A stretch of 64,000 nucleotides of DNA from Beaufortia kweichowensis (GCA_019155185.1 CM032794.1:1279988-1343987), one strand, 5' to 3'; shown: positions 1 through 14,351, counted from the stretch's first letter. A program made the numbers and translations. The notes: generated by a model not told the origin, from the letters alone.

Positions 1-2880
1 GTTATACTGCTGACTCCTGTCACAGTAAATTATTATGATTTTTTTTTCATTTATTCCCACCCATCATGCACATCAAAAGTAGAAAAAACTTCAGGTTTTT
101 GAGGTCTTCATTCAGACCTCAAGAATATATTTTTGACCTTGAGTCTGGTCATATACAGTTTACTGCTGAATGAATTTGTGCATCTGAGCATTAAGGCATT
201 TCAAGAGCTGCGGATAAGAATTGAGAAATATTATAGAGATATTTCTATAAATCTTAAAGTGTTTGCTTAACAGCTAATTCACATGATCAACGATAAAGCA
301 AATGCATGAAAGAAAAACTATCAAAAGTTTGAAGTATTTAGTTTAATAATTATAGTTTGCATTATGCACATTTTTAAAAAGTTGAAAGAGGACGAACTGT
401 CTGGTTCTTTTCTGCATGTATTCAGAAGCATTTATGTTCCTTGACGCTGAAGGTTTTGCTGGGTTATATAAAGCTAATGAACATACAGCGTTTTGACATG
501 TGGAATGAATAAGACAGGATTGAGAAAAGAAGAGAAAATGAGGGTCAATGTAACTGACAGCTCCTAAAATTTTAAATGATTAGAGAAACATTTCCTTTCA
601 ACACAGAACCTTGAATCCACATCAAACCTTAATGAATTATTTCATATTTATTCATTTTAGATTTGGATCAGAGGTTTCACATTTTGCTGTATTAGAAAAA
701 GTCTCTTACCTTGTATGTTTATGGAGGGTTTTATGTTTGTTAGGTGGCAGGAGGTAAACGAACATCTTCAAGAACTAAAAGGTGCACAAAAAGGTTAAAT
801 TATGAAAAACAGACAGAATGTTGTACCTTCAGTCAAGTTTTAGACGTTTCTCTCTTTGGTCAGACACTTATGCATCCTCACACACACACACTTTAAATGA
901 CAAATCCCTCATGTGCACATGCATTTAAATAAACCTTAATGTTTAGATAGTGACAAATCATTATCTGTATCGCACTGAAGTATAATACACATAAGTGTGT
1001 TTAAATCAGCACTTATCAGGTTGTAAAATATTTTGGATGTAAATTATTTTTAATGCAGAACATCAGCTTTAACAATATAAAATAATATGAAAGTCATATC
1101 ACACATTTACAGTTCATTTGAAGTCAAGAAACATTTATGCGAAATGTTTTTTGTAGCTTCTGACATTCTGTCAATTAATCAGAAGAAAGGAATGGACGTG
1201 AAAATGTTACATTAGTGGAAAAACCCAATAAATGTCTATCAGACAGACTGGATGAGTTTGTGAATGACAGCAGCTTGTGTTCTCTATTCTGCTGCTGTAT
1301 ATTCTGATGCCCTTTAGAATTATAGAAAGAAATCATAAATACATCACAATAAATAACGTTTGATCAGTTTCAAGTTGTATGTACACATACAGTTCAAGAG
1401 CGAGACGTGGACTACATATCATCTAAACATTTTAAAACTCTTAAAGTTTTTAATATCTAACCTTCAGCATTTTTGTAAGAACCCAGCCCAGATATAAAAA
1501 TCATTCATTATTAAACACAGTCAAATGAAAAAAAGAAGCTTACTGTAGCAAAAATGCTAATAAACAAAAAAAAGTCAAGTGAAATGATGCCAACCTACTA
1601 AAATACACAAGACACACATATTCATATCTATTCAAAACAATAAATGTTTTACATATTTTCCTCCCAGAGCTGGAAAGTATTAATGTCACGGCTATGAATT
1701 ATCACATTTCTGTTCTTTCTTCATCTATTTTCTGTTTTGCTGTTGTTGTTTGGTCACAATATAGTCCTGTGGGTCTCTGAGAGTCGACCTTCAGTCTCAT
1801 CTCTTTTCTAAAGCTCGTTCTCGTCTCTTTCCTCTCCAGAGACGCTGTTAAATGCTTGAAACGTTTTAATCATGATGACAAAGAACCACAGCCAAAGGGC
1901 AAAATAACAATTGTTTTTAACCAATATTTATGTACAGAGATGGTAATGAGAGACACGGGCTTTAGTGTCCCTATCGTCTTAACTTTAGTAAATGGAAAGG
2001 GAAAATAGCACAATGTTTTTCAGTGACATTTACTGTGTGTATATTTATCCTGTCTTGGCAAATGATTTAATTGGTATTTTGATGTTAAGTATGCATGTGT
2101 TTTATACATTTGAATAAGTAATTGAACATATAATATAAGCTGAAATGCAAGTCATTAAAGGAATATTTCTCCCATAAATTCTAAATATACTGCCCTTATA
2201 TATTTAAAATAAATGTAAACTGACAATTTTAAGATCCAGAAAGGCAAAGGTTAAGTAAAAACCGTACAGCATCATTTACCTGATCAGTAATGCAGAGGTC
2301 AGAGGTCACAGATGCATCACGTGTCAAATCTTCATCATCACATCCTCCTCCTCCGTTTTACTCAAAGAGGTCGTCTGTTTAACAACATAATAACATCTGC
2401 TTCAACCACTATAAATACACACAGAAGTGAAAAAGCAGAAACTGTGACAGATGGTATTCTTTTCATTTGAGTCTTATGATTTAATGTGGAAAACTTAATT
2501 TCACATGTGTGTACAGGTGTGAGGGTGGATCTGACATTACTCTTACCTCACAACACAGCAAAAACAAATCTCTAAATTCTAAGTTACCATCTTAATTAAA
2601 GTCGTCTTTAATAATATAGTACAAAGTTTAAAGTAACAGCAAAAAACATATGCACAAAAGTGATTAGATACATTCTGTGTGTCTTACAAGATTAGTTTGA
2701 AATGTTTTTGTATCTTATGTAACCCTAAGGGATATACATCATATATAGATGTTACTTTTATAACATATAAAAGCACCTATAAGCACCTCTGCAGTAAATC
2801 AATGATTATAGCTCTTGATGATCTGAATAGTAAAAGAAACCAAAGATGACATGAAATACAGTTCCATTAATAACCTGTTT
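1..2880. other. AT-rich intergenic or intronic DNA, no gene seen
   Basis: No long open frame and no convincing exon flanked by splice sites on either strand. One weak minus-strand donor-like site near 2280 follows a short acidic open stretch, but it meets a stop quickly. Probably intergenic, or the distal end of the minus-strand gene whose exons lie further right. Confidence 0.5.
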
Positions 2881-3044
2881 GCAGTTCTTAAGAAGTGATT
2901 CAGGTGGAGCAGGATGGTGTTTTTTATGGAGGTCGAGAGGAGGGCGTCTCATGAGAACAGTATCGGCGGCTCATGTCTCGGTTAGCAGAAGCAGTTCAAT
3001 TGATGGCGGACAGGAAGGCTCGGCCGTGCATCTCTAATGAAGGT
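2881..3044 (-). CDS. possible last exon of an unidentified minus-strand gene
   Basis: Read on the minus strand, a pyrimidine-rich tract ending CTACACTAG precedes relatively GC-rich sequence starting at 3044, denser than its flanks. Joined in phase to the exon at 6458-6634 it gives only three codons (D-L-H) and a stop. Another frame gives about 16 residues before a stop. It could be a terminal exon with 3' UTR, or just a conserved non-coding patch. No family is recognised. The composition contrast and the acceptor are what I see; membership in a gene is inference. Confidence 0.2.
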
Positions 3045-5584
3045 CTAGTGTAGAAAAACACACAGAGGAGTAGTTAGTAAATATTAACACAGCAGGTCCT
3101 GTAACAACATCTCATCTAAACAATCTGCACATACAATGAATGAGTGATTAAAAACTGAAGGATGACAGATTCAACATGTTAAAGAAATTCAAGTAATTCG
3201 ATTTTTTTTTATTCGATTTAATGTTAAAAAAGCTTACAGTTCAATACAATACACAAAACTGGGTTCACAATACAATAATATCACAATATTTCAAATAAAA
3301 AATGTTTATATATACAACTTGTTACTGAATTGACAACATTCAAGGTTTACTTAAACCTTCTGTACATAAATCAATAAAGACTAAATGGATCTGTTACTGA
3401 AATAAATAAATAAAACTGAACATTAATAAAATAATATATTGTAAAAGTAAAAAAGCTAAACCCTAATTCTAAATTCTAAATGTTGATGCAGGTCACATGT
3501 TGGCAGCTCAACCAATGGGATTAAACAGACGTCACATCATAAATACATATCGTAATATTTTTTAACACCATTATTAAACCTAATAAAGTATTTTGAACAG
3601 TATAAAGCTGTTGCTGTGATCCTGTCAGTGTTAGATCACAATATATAAAACTCACGTCAGCTTCAACATGAAACATTACAGACAGCGTATGTGCGCTTCA
3701 GTACAGAATCCTTCTGATATTCTGATTGATGTTCATGTGTGTGTATATATTCACTGCACACAGAGAGAGCTCAGATCCCTTAATGAAGAAGCACACCATC
3801 TGCCTCCATCTCATTCTCAAGAACGTGATGTGAAAGAGGATCATCAGGACGTGGAGATGGATAAAGCTTGCCATGATGGACAACCTACAATATCTGACAT
3901 TTAAAGCCACCGGAGAACACTTACAAACACTTTCACCTGTGAAAGCTTATATAATATTAAACAAGACATCAAACAATACTTACATGTTAGAAGAAACCAC
4001 CACCTCAAATAAAATCACAACCCAGGTATTATTTGGGCTAGACAGACCGACCTGAACGTCCTGGATTCTCTCCCATTTGTCGAGATTTCTTGGGATATAT
4101 AGCACTGTGTTATATGAATTAGATCCTACAGAAAAGATGATTTTTACTATTGCATAAAGGCTTTAGCAGTCCATCTCCAAATCACATATAAACCACAAAC
4201 CAAAACAACCCGAGAGACAGAAAATACAGAAGCTCAATTAATAGAAATAGTGAAACAATCGGTAATGTTGGATGTCCAAAACCACAGGATCTAGATAGAT
4301 AAACAGTGTTCTTATAAATAAATATGTACTTCACGATGCCATTTAAAAACCGTTTTTGCCTGAATGTTTTACAAAAAGAACCTTTAACATCCAAAGAACT
4401 GTTTTAAGAAAGAAATCATTATTTTAAGAAGCTTTGAGTAAATGGTTCTATGGGAAACCAAAAATGTTTTTTCATTGAAGAACCTTTTAAAGCACCTTTA
4501 TTTTTAAGATTGTAGACATTCAATATGCACCTATTATTTTTTTATTCATCCATTCATTTTTTATACATTACGCAGTTTTTGCACTTTACAGTGAGAATAA
4601 TACTGTAATATTAAGATAGTGACACGTTCCTTTTTTAGGAATTTTCAAGACATGATATTTTCCATCTCAAGATAAGGACCAGACAGACTCTAAATGGACA
4701 TCGTATTCATCTCTACACATTTCACCAGATTAAATTTGTTCCACATAATTCAACAGATTTCTTCATAAAAGAAGCATTAAAAATGGGCTGAAGTCACATT
4801 AGGATGAAGATGAAAGTGTTATTTGTGAATTTATTCACTCTCTCTCTCTCAGGTGATGTGTTTTTGACAGGGATTATGAAGGTCTGACCCGCTGTGACTG
4901 TGCATAAGTGTTCATCTTCAGCATACAGCCACAAGTACCTGAAAACCAGACGAGACCTGAAAACACTACACCACTCGAACATGTTTCTGAACGTGTGATT
5001 CATGAGAAGAAATCTGTGAGATCCGTTAATTACAGACACTTGACCTCTGGAAATCCTGATTAATGAAACCGTTTCATCTGTGTTCCAACATTTTGGCCTA
5101 AATTGAAGATTTCATCACGGCTTTGCTCTATGTTTTACAGAAATCTAAAATGAAATGTTTCACATCTTAATTATAAAGTCTTAAAACACAGATGGAGCAG
5201 TGCGGTCGGATCCATTAAGATACATTGAGAACAACTGGATTCTTCTGCATGATAGATGTCAAACCTCAAAGGTCTTCATGACCCAGAGCTGTTACAGAAC
5301 TTCACTTACTCATCTTTGTACAAGCGCCTGTGCGACCTTGAATCCAAATGAAAACTTGTCTAAGTAAATTAGCCGTGACCATCTGGGTCATAAAACTAGC
5401 CAGACTGATAGTGTAGATGATGAGAAGGAACGCAGGGTTTGACCTACACACACTCACACACAGAACCTGAACTGATCTCTATATGTCTGTCCCACCACTC
5501 GCGTCAAAATGAGTTTAAGAGACGCTCAATCACACCTGCTGGACATAACGCCTCTCTCTCTCTATTACACACACAGACACACAC
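3045..5584. other. no gene recognised
   Basis: Short open frames exist on both strands at 3668-3910 (one hydrophobic on the minus strand) but they have no splice context or recognisable domain. A minus-strand stretch near 4850-4935 looks acceptor-preceded and open, but its phase fits no neighbouring exon. The block also holds a MITE-like repeat listed separately. Confidence 0.45.
4326..4515. repeat. AAAGAACC-type short interspersed repeat (MITE-like)
   Basis: Contains the words AAGAACCTTT, AAGAACTGTT, TGGTTCTATGGG and AAGAACCTTTTAAAGCACC in inverted and direct arrangement. Related blocks occur at 28433-28590, 33430-33570 and 37240-37440, so this is a dispersed family within the window. Short non-coding repeats built from AAGAACC/GGTTCTT words are common in fish genomes. 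The class (non-autonomous DNA transposon) is inferred; no target-site duplication was confirmed. Confidence 0.5.
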
Positions 5585-5879
<295 letters not shown>

Positions 5880-6457
5880 GCTGGATTAAAACATCACTTA
5901 TAAAATGGGCAAATGTCAAAGAACAACAACTACACAGACAGTAAAAACATAAAATAATTGAATTTTATGATGAAAAACAAACATTTTAAATATATACAAA
6001 TGAAAAATTAAGGAAAATATAGATCTTTTGTCATTTAGAAAACATTTATGATAAAAGGCGATGTGTTTGTAAAGTGTGCAGTAAAATGTGTTTATATTTT
6101 TGAGTGGTACGGTTCACTCGGTTCACACTGTTCATGTGTCAAACCAACTTTATTAAAAATCTGTAAAGCTGAAGGACTAATAACCCAGCGACTCACTGAT
6201 TGAATTTTGACGGACAGGTCTAAGTTTAAATTTACTCGTGAGATGTTGTGGACAGTGAGCTGAATCACTATATGAAGAAGATCAATGGGAATTAAACGTC
6301 TTAAGAGTCGTTCAGACCAAATCCTTAAACACGTCATTCTCAGGCGATGTGTGCCGATTGGAGAGAAATGACAAAGGGAGTATTATTAAAATTGCGCTGA
6401 AGCTTTGTTTAAAATTGTCTGTATGGGTTGAATGAGCTCTAATGTGTGTGTTTGTAC

Positions 6458-6634
6458 CCACGGTGACGACGGGGGTCTTTCTCTCTGTGTAGAAGGGCAA
6501 ATATCCCAGAATGCCACTCAGCGAGACGTGCTTGTCAGTCCTGTTGACCTCCGACCCCATGGAGCTCCTTCGTCTGACAGAATAAAACTCGCCTGGGCTC
6601 TGAACGCTGTCTGACGTGTCCCCGTGGCACACCG
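6458..6634 (-). CDS. internal exon of an unidentified gene (RRRSSMG motif)
   Basis: On the minus strand a good acceptor (TTTTTGACCTCCAG) precedes a 177-nt open exon ending GTGG before GTACAAAC. In the open frame it reads about 58 residues beginning VCHGDTSDSVQS, with SVRRRSSMGSEV in the middle and SGILGYLPFYTE near the end. The R-R-R-S-S run resembles a basophilic (PKA-like) kinase site. GC content is far above the flanks. Phase: it needs one base from the exon before and leaves one over. It does not join directly to the exon at 11818-11849 (which leaves two), so at least one intermediate exon is missing if both belong to one gene. The family is not recognised. Confidence 0.55.
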
Positions 6635-8335
6635 CTGGAGGTCAAAAACACATTTCTTCACTTAATATCTCAGTATATATCTTGCAGTAAGTACACAAAG
6701 AGTATACATGACTCTGTATACAAGTATACAAGTCTTCTGATGCTTTTGACGTATGTGCAACCCAAAGGAAAATTCTACTCTATCTATTACTCAGATGTTT
6801 CTCTTTCATAGTTCAGGAGATTTAATGGAGTTATGTATCAGTTTAGTCTCAGATGTTTCTCCTGAAACAGAAGTAAATTGTTAAAACACATGAAGAGTAT
6901 GGAGGTGTAAAATGATTGTAGATTGTTCAGGTAAAATAATCTGGATTTGGGTAAATTTAATGAGAAATGTTTAAGTTCATACTGAAATCTTCAATAAGTT
7001 GAGTTTGTGTCATTGTTGAGACATTTGTGAGATTTCTGACTCTTTTTCTCAGGAGAAATACACACAGATGAGACTGAAAAAAGTTCTCATTTTCTCTCCA
7101 TTTCATCCCATTCGATAGAAGAGATCTCATCTGTGATTTTTCCTATTCAAAGCTGTCACGTTAACATCATGTGTTTCAATTCTGCTCATTTGGCATCTTT
7201 ATTTGGCCAATATTGATATACATGATTCATTTGTCTCAGTCACTGTCATTTCATGCACTTTACTCATTTAACATTTTTAATCAATTGACATCTCAAGCTG
7301 ATGGAAAGAGAGATTAATAATGAATATGGATGTGTGTGTTTTGACTGTAACGCAGCTCTAGAGGAACTTTGGCTCGAGTTTAATGACTCTATGAAGCGGG
7401 TGTTGTTGTGGTGATGTCACGGCAGACGGAGCTGATTGAGGATGACTGCTCTGAAACACAGAGAGGTACATTTCAATTAGATTTCATTGAGACATAATTA
7501 AGATTTGATGAATGGTACACGTAATAAATTGTGATGGGTGCCAAGAGCACATTTTCTCCACTTGAGAGCAAATTTGTGATAATTTAATTTGTGGTAAGTG
7601 AAGGGTTTCATTTTTACATTGTGGATAACTGGTCAGCAGTGAACAGCGCTGGACTCGCACTGACCTCAGGTCAGTCGGTTTTGTACAGTGGCACAAAAAG
7701 GTGCTTAATATATGAAATGTGCCACTTTTAGATTAAACATAGTGATGGTAGTTTACAAAGATGCAAATGATTGTTAATTTTAAGCAATAAGTTATGAGAA
7801 AGATAAGTTAGAAAATAAAGAATAAAGAGAATATTGTTATGCAACATAAATATTGAAATAAAATGCAAAATTGTGCAAAACACAAGGTCACAACAATGCA
7901 GTATTGATTACATAATATTTTGCAAATATTATGTCATTCCCCAACTCACGTCTTAAAAAATAAAAGCAGAAAAAAACATCTAAACTAAAAGAACATATAT
8001 TATACTTTATCACAGTTCAAATAAAGGCTTTGAACTAGAATGTTTGTGTGTCAAACAAGTGTAAACTTTCTTTTTAGGACATGTCAAACCGTTCTTCTGT
8101 CCAGAATGTTTCATGTTGCCTATTTGCTTCCAAGTTGACAGATGAAATGTATCTGATGCCATCTGTGCCAAACTGTGAATGTTTGTGTGTTGTGAAAGTC
8201 ATTCATTGTGAGTGTGTCCTGATGGTGACAGTTAATACCCAACAGCCCGCGTGAGGAAATGTTTTCACATTTAGTTTGTAAATAATGTTGTGTACATTAC
8301 TTGTGCAATATGTGCATGAATGTATATGATCATTC
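6635..8335. other. no gene seen
   Basis: A possible minus-strand acceptor at about 7450 precedes a modest open stretch, but no donor in the required phase was found. Otherwise AT-rich and featureless. Confidence 0.4.
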
Positions 8336-8359
8336 TAATTATACTTTAAGACATCAGGA

Positions 8360-8523
8360 CTGTTACACACACACACAATCACACAGACTGACACACTCCC
8401 ACACAGACACAAACACTCACAAAGACATGCACACACAGATACACACACAGTTAGACACACTCCCACACTGACACATACACAGAAAAACACAAACTTCCAA
8501 ATACACACACACACACACGCACA

Positions 8524-8562
<39 letters not shown>

Positions 8563-9532
8563 AATATACTGTACACACTCACAAAGACACACACTTATAA
8601 AGGCACACAATCACACACAGAGACATGCACACACACACAGATAGACATTCACAAAGACACATGAACAGACAAACACACACAGAAATAAACATACTGTAAA
8701 CACACACTCATACACATAAGCACAAACAGAAACGCACACACATAAATAGACACAATCACAAAGACACACATTCATACAGACACACACACACAGGCACATG
8801 TGCACACACACAGAGAGACACACACAGAGAAACACACTTGCAGAGACACACACACAGGCACATGCGCGCACACACACAGAGACACACACTCACTTAGACA
8901 CACACTCATACAGACACACACACACACACAGGCACATGCGCGCACACACACAGAGAGACACACTCACAGAGACATACAGACACACACAGAGAGACACACT
9001 CACAGAGACATACAGACACACACACACACAGAGAGAGACACACTCACAGAGACATACAGACACACACACACACACACACAGAGAGAGACACACTCACAGA
9101 GACATACAGACACACACACACACACAGGCACATGCGCGCACACACATAGAGAGACACACTCACAGAGACACACACTCATACAGACACACAGACACACACA
9201 CACAGAGAGACACACTCACAGAGACACACACTCATACAGACACACACACACACACACACAGAGACACACTCACAGAGACACACACTCATACAGACACACA
9301 CACACAGGCACATGCGCGCACACACACAGAGACACACACTCACTTACACACACACTCATACAGACACACACACAGGCACATGCGCGCACACACTCACAGA
9401 GACACACACACAGAGACACACACTCATACAGACACACACACACACAGGCACATGCGCGCACACACACACACACACACACAGAGACAGAAACACAAAGACA
9501 GACAGACACTCGCACAGAAAGACACACACACA
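8360..9532 (+). repeat. 1.2 kb CA-rich compound satellite with a higher-order unit
   Basis: Nearly pure (CA)n and (CACAGA)n sequence. From about 8790 it is organised into longer units combining GGCACATGCGCGCACACACA, GAGACACACTCACAGAGACA and CTCATACAGACACACACA. The GGCACATGCGCGC (or GTGC) block recurs about seven times, so the array grew by duplication of whole blocks and not only by dinucleotide slippage. Long alternating purine-pyrimidine runs can adopt Z-DNA. The 250-270 residue Thr-His open frames are artefacts of the repeat. Confidence 0.95.
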
Positions 9533-9539
9533 CTTGGCA

Positions 9540-11817
9540 TGATATTTAGTGTTAATTGTTTTTTCTCTTCTGATTCTTCATCTTCTGTTGCTCTCACTGA
9601 ACATCACTGAATTACTGGGATTGACAAAAACTACCTTTTATTAAACAAAGCATTTATCTAAGCAACAACCATAGATCTTCCTCATGGGGTTAAGGTGGAT
9701 AAATTTATTTATTTATTTCCATATGAACTTGTTGTACAGAAGAAATATCCCACTGACAGTTGTGCTGCTCGACTGTCACACAGGGCGACTCGCTCAACAC
9801 ATGAGATCAGGACTTTATTTCAGCACATTTACTTTTTTATACAAATCAAAGCCATACAGTCCATGTATTAAGCACAAATTTTCTTCATGTGCAACACAAT
9901 TCATTATTCACATCTGCTGTTACATTCCGATTAAATGATTCGGTTTATTCAGCGTGTTTATTGTGGGCACATGGATCCCGCTGGACGCTTCGAAGAGCTG
10001 TAAATGTTTTATCCACATTTGTACAGCAGAAGATCTGGATGTTTGCAATAGAAACATGCAGCCAAATCTGTCAGGATTTGTCTGTATTACTCAGTGTTAA
10101 TTGTTTCATGCTTCGTGCTTTAATTCATGTCTTATGGTGGAAATGAGAAACATGCTCAAATTCACAAACAGTTCAGCATTCACTAACTCAAATTAGTGCT
10201 TCTTTTTCAGAAAATGATGTAAGCTGTTTAAAATGGCCATCATCATTATTACAGTTGAGCAAACAACCTACTAAACTTACCCATTATATAACTTATCCTG
10301 CACTTTTTGTTATTATAAAAACCCAACAGGCTTACATTTGTGAGAAAAACCAAACCTATATATAGTCACCTAGCAACACCCTGGTAACCATACAATGTGC
10401 TAAAATGGTCAAATTCTGCATAGCAACACCCTGGCAACCATCTACAACACCACAGAAGAGTTTCACATGTGCAAACAGCACTAAACTAATTTAGTTTCAC
10501 CATACAGTATATATTATCTGCTGCCTTATCAGAAAACAAGCTTGATCTGGTGGCAAAGTTTGTGCATTTATCTGGAGAGGAAAAAATAAATGAGTAGAAT
10601 GAATCTATAAACAGTGTGTTTCATTAAACCATTATCTTACCAGTTACACTGATATTTTCACTTCTCATATATGTGTGTGTGTGTACCAGCTCTCATACGG
10701 ACGTCATGTGCACGCTGTACACATCTGATTTCATCACCGAGAACAAGCCCTGAAACAACATTATCCATCTACATATTCATTTCTTCATCCCCTCACAACA
10801 GCTGAGCAACATCACCTCATTTATGCTGTTAATTCCCATCCATACATCACCGCAGCATCTCAATCACAGCGGGATACAGAACACGCCTTCAGATGTGCGT
10901 TTATAAACATTTTACACTTACTTCAAACACACATCATCCCATCAGACTTTATAAACAGACTTTTTAATGCAACACATGAATTTATACAAGAATCATGATC
11001 ACTAGAAAATTAATCATTCTTGAAAATGAGATGCACTCAAATCCAAAGGCGTTTTATAATTAAAAGTACTTTTTAACAGTTCTTAGAAGAAAAATAGTTT
11101 CTTGATAATCGTTTGAAGATACCTTGAAAAACAATCATTATTCATGCAATGTTGTTCTGACGTTGAACTGAGACTTTAAAACTACACATGTAGTAACATG
11201 ACAAAACTACATATGTAGTAACATGACAAAACTAATGTCTAATGTTTCTGATTTCTACATTTATAATAAAAGCTAGAGAAACTTTTCCTTTTCTGGTTTT
11301 TGATTTCTGAAAGAATCTCTGTGCTGTTAGTATTCCTGAGGTGAGAGCTCTGCTGGTTTTTCGGGGAAAGGGATCAATATCAAACTAAAAACAGAAGCGA
11401 TTTTGTTGGACTCCCACAGGAGAGAAAGTTCAGTTTGCTTCTCAACACTAACTTCAAAAATTAAAAAGTCTTAACGCTCACAAAAACATTTCTCATACTA
11501 TTCCCTTGCCATTAAACTAAATGTTTGAGCAATCAATAATATAATACCTACAATGTCTTCTTAATGCAACCATTAAGAACACAACTAAATAGAACGACAT
11601 TAGGTTTATACTGGCGTTTTAATTAAAGATCATTTAAGATACATGATTTTAATCTTGTCTGACACACTACTCACACAGCCTGGAGGAAGTCATGACTTGG
11701 TAAGGTCTTGAGGAGTCCCCGTTCACAGCAGAGCGGCTCTTAGCTGCGGGCTGTGTGGCCTTCACTTTATAATCCAAACCTACAGATCATCTGAAATCCA
11801 GACACTGAGATTCATAC
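9540..11817. other. no gene seen; short GGTAACC/TAGCAACACCC repeat inside
   Basis: Open frames at 9684-10146 lack splice context and recognisable protein. At 10365-10450 the word TAGCAACACCCTGG(T/C)AACCAT occurs twice, a dispersed fish repeat. At 11180-11230 there is a short direct repeat of ACTACATATGTAGTAACATGACAA-like sequence. Confidence 0.45.
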
Positions 11818-11849
11818 CTGAAATCCTTAAGAGGGAGTCCGCTGGGATT
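11818..11849 (-). CDS. 32-nt internal exon of an unidentified gene
   Basis: On the minus strand CTGTCTTTTCAG is followed by 32 nt and the donor GTATGA. In phase 0 it reads NPSGLPLKDF plus two bases. It continues in phase from the exon at 18683-18739 (which ends in phase 0), giving DGRL-NPSGLPLKDF. Both splice sites are good but the exon is very short, so chance cannot be excluded. No family recognised. Confidence 0.4.
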
Positions 11850-12375
11850 CTGAAAAGACAGAGAAAGAGAAAGCGGTTAGTTTGGTGTTACTCATGAAGA
11901 TGGATGGAAACCTCTCACAGGACATCAGGAGGATGTGAGGTACCATCAGTCCACAAAGGAGGAAAGTAAAACATTCACACAATAGTTCACACAACATTTA
12001 CACTTATTGTTCAAAACTGTTACGCCTTTATTATGCACAAAAGTTGAATTTATTTTTATAATATTGTGGCTACTTTTTTCCATTTAATGAATGTGAATGA
12101 CAACTGGGGCTGACAAGCTCCAAAATGAAAAATCAGAAACACACCGTTTAAACAGTTTATTAACCTTTACATTTACAACCAAAGTCCATTCAAGCTAAAC
12201 ATTTCACTTTTATTAAATTTTATACATTTACAAAAGTACCTTACATATAAGTTCCAAGATTAAAATAATACCTCCACCGAGAGACATCACGTCACATAAA
12301 GAGAGAAAATAATGTGCAACATAAAACACACAAATACTGTTTAACACCACATAATTAATGTGTTGTCTCCTGATA

Positions 12376-12431
12376 TTTGTAAGTCGCTTTGGATAAAAGC
12401 ATCAGCTAAATGCCTAAATGTAAATGTAATT
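12376..12431 (+). repeat. 3' tail of an L2/SINE-type element
   Basis: Contains the fish tail motif GTAAGTCGCTTTGGATAAAA followed by GCATCAGCTAAATG and a TGTAAATG-type end. The same tail recurs at 35600-35806 and 61380-61566, and in reverse at 45882-45945. Such tails are shared by L2-clade LINEs and the SINEs they mobilise in teleosts. Only the tail is recognised here. Confidence 0.7.
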
Positions 12432-14230
12432 AAATACAAATAAAGTGAACATGTGTATGTGCTTTACAGCTTTTGTTTTCCAACTGTAATTTGGAAACAC
12501 TATGAACCGCATGGCCATGTGAGACTGTGTGTGTGTGTTTATGGAGGTTTAATTGAGTGATGGTGGGCTGCATTCATACATCCTTCATCCACCATCTGCT
12601 CCACATCCAATAAAAGCAAAATTCACCCACAAAATATCATCAGTTCTCTATTATTCAATCCATCTTGCCATGTTTCCAGCCGAACCCCTCATTAGTCGAC
12701 ATGATTCATGTGGGTCATACATGGAAACCCTTGCGTACTTCACTACTGTACCTGACATGTTTATGAAACTAAAAGACAAGTTTTACTTTGAAGCGCAAGT
12801 ATACTAATACACACAATTATTTCAATAACTTGTACGTATGTTACTGTTATTATCTTGAGCTCCCAGAAGAATAAGAATAGTGTTGATATTTACTTACTAT
12901 TCTGTTATTTTTTCTGTGAAACACAAAGGTAGTACCCAGTATAAGTCTTTGACACAGATGAATAAAGCAGCACAGCACGAGCAATTTAACGCTAACTATG
13001 TTTGCCTTCAAGCACAAGTACAAAATGCTAAAATGTGACTAAAACTAATTTTAGCAGTAGTTTCGCTCATTTTTCTCCTCCTGGAGGACAGACAGCTGCA
13101 TGATCACGGGACACGGTGGATGAGTCACCAATCAGACGCCAGAATAACCAGCAGGACTGCAAACAGCACCTCACATCAGACTGCTGTTCTCATACGTTTG
13201 GGATATTGCAGTGAGAAAAACTTCATCAAACAGGGAAAGAGACGCCCGTCTGAAAGAAACGTGAAGGTTAAGTTGTGCAAAATTCCCTTTATCTGCTTCT
13301 GGGCAGACAATTTATAAGAAGAAGATATTATCACGGCACTGTATCAATAAATAAATGTAATTATTGCAAGTCTTTTTTGCATTGCAATTGTTAAGATATG
13401 CAATTAAGGATTTTTTGGATTTTGTCACTTACCAAGCTGTAAATGAGAACCATCACACCCATTAAAATACTCTGATCTGCAGAATAATGAGCCTGTCTTT
13501 ACTCTCTTCACCCCGTGCCATGTCACATTTTGCCCTTTGCTGCCCCGGCTCATTAAATGAGGTGTAAGTCTGTGTTTTAACCCGATGAATGACATGAACG
13601 TGAGGGTGTGTTTTTATAACCTCACACTGGGTATGTGTGACAGGTTCTGCCCACAGGAGACTAATTGGCTAATGACATTTAACACACTGTTCAGAATGAG
13701 CTGATGAACACAATGCACTGCGGGATACGAAAACAAAACCCAGCGTCAGCTGGCAATGCACTTATAAATCCACTTTTAACAGCCAATCATTTTCTTACTT
13801 AATACTAGTCCTTACGTTACAGTAAATCTATATTTGTCTAACTGATGTGTGCTTGAAACTCTATATCGACCAATCAGCATCCAGGAAGATCAGTATTATA
13901 ATAAACGGTTTGTATATATAACTCATTACAGTCTGTGTTTAGCTGATGGCTCTGTACATTCAGACCGACCGTCTCAGACTAACACACATCACATGCTCTT
14001 ATGACGACAGTCCTCTGACAGCGGTTCAAGATTTACATATTCACCTTCAGAGCACCTACGTCTCGACATTATCTCACAGACACCACCATCAGACACACAT
14101 GAGCAACATTATGGGTCAAGAAGTAAACACATTTTCTTCATATAACAACAAATTATGCATATAAACAACAACAACGCTGAAAACCAACCGAAACCATGAG
14201 CTTTACACTTTAAAAAAATAAAGAATGTTT
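12432..14230. other. no gene seen
   Basis: Several short open frames (12553-12807, 13120-13317, 13946-14164) have no recognisable product and no consistent splice sites. Nothing else is visible. Confidence 0.45.
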
Positions 14231-14233
14231 AAA

Positions 14234-14351
14234 GAATTTGTTGTTTTATAAATTTGTTGTTTTATAGAATTTGTTGTTTTATAGAATTTGTTGTTTTATA
14301 GAATTTGTTGTTTTATAGAATTTGTTGTTTTATAGAATTTGTTGTTTTATA
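14234..14351 (+). repeat. 17-bp minisatellite, about 7 copies
   Basis: Seven head-to-tail copies of GAATTTGTTGTTTTATA. All are identical except the second, which lacks its first G, and a broken eighth copy follows (GAATTTGCTGC). The near-perfect identity indicates recent expansion. Confidence 0.97.

Noticed and set aside
4794..5039. Minus-strand open stretch preceded by a good acceptor
   Set aside because: Considered as an exon of the orphan minus-strand gene, but its phase does not match the exon at 6458 and no convincing donor is found.
8798..9610. 270-aa open frame rich in Thr-His
   Set aside because: Translation of the CA-rich satellite; all frames stay open because the repeat lacks stops.
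9684..10146. Two overlapping 84-85 aa plus-strand frames
   Set aside because: No homology recognised, no Kozak or splice support; typical random ORF length.
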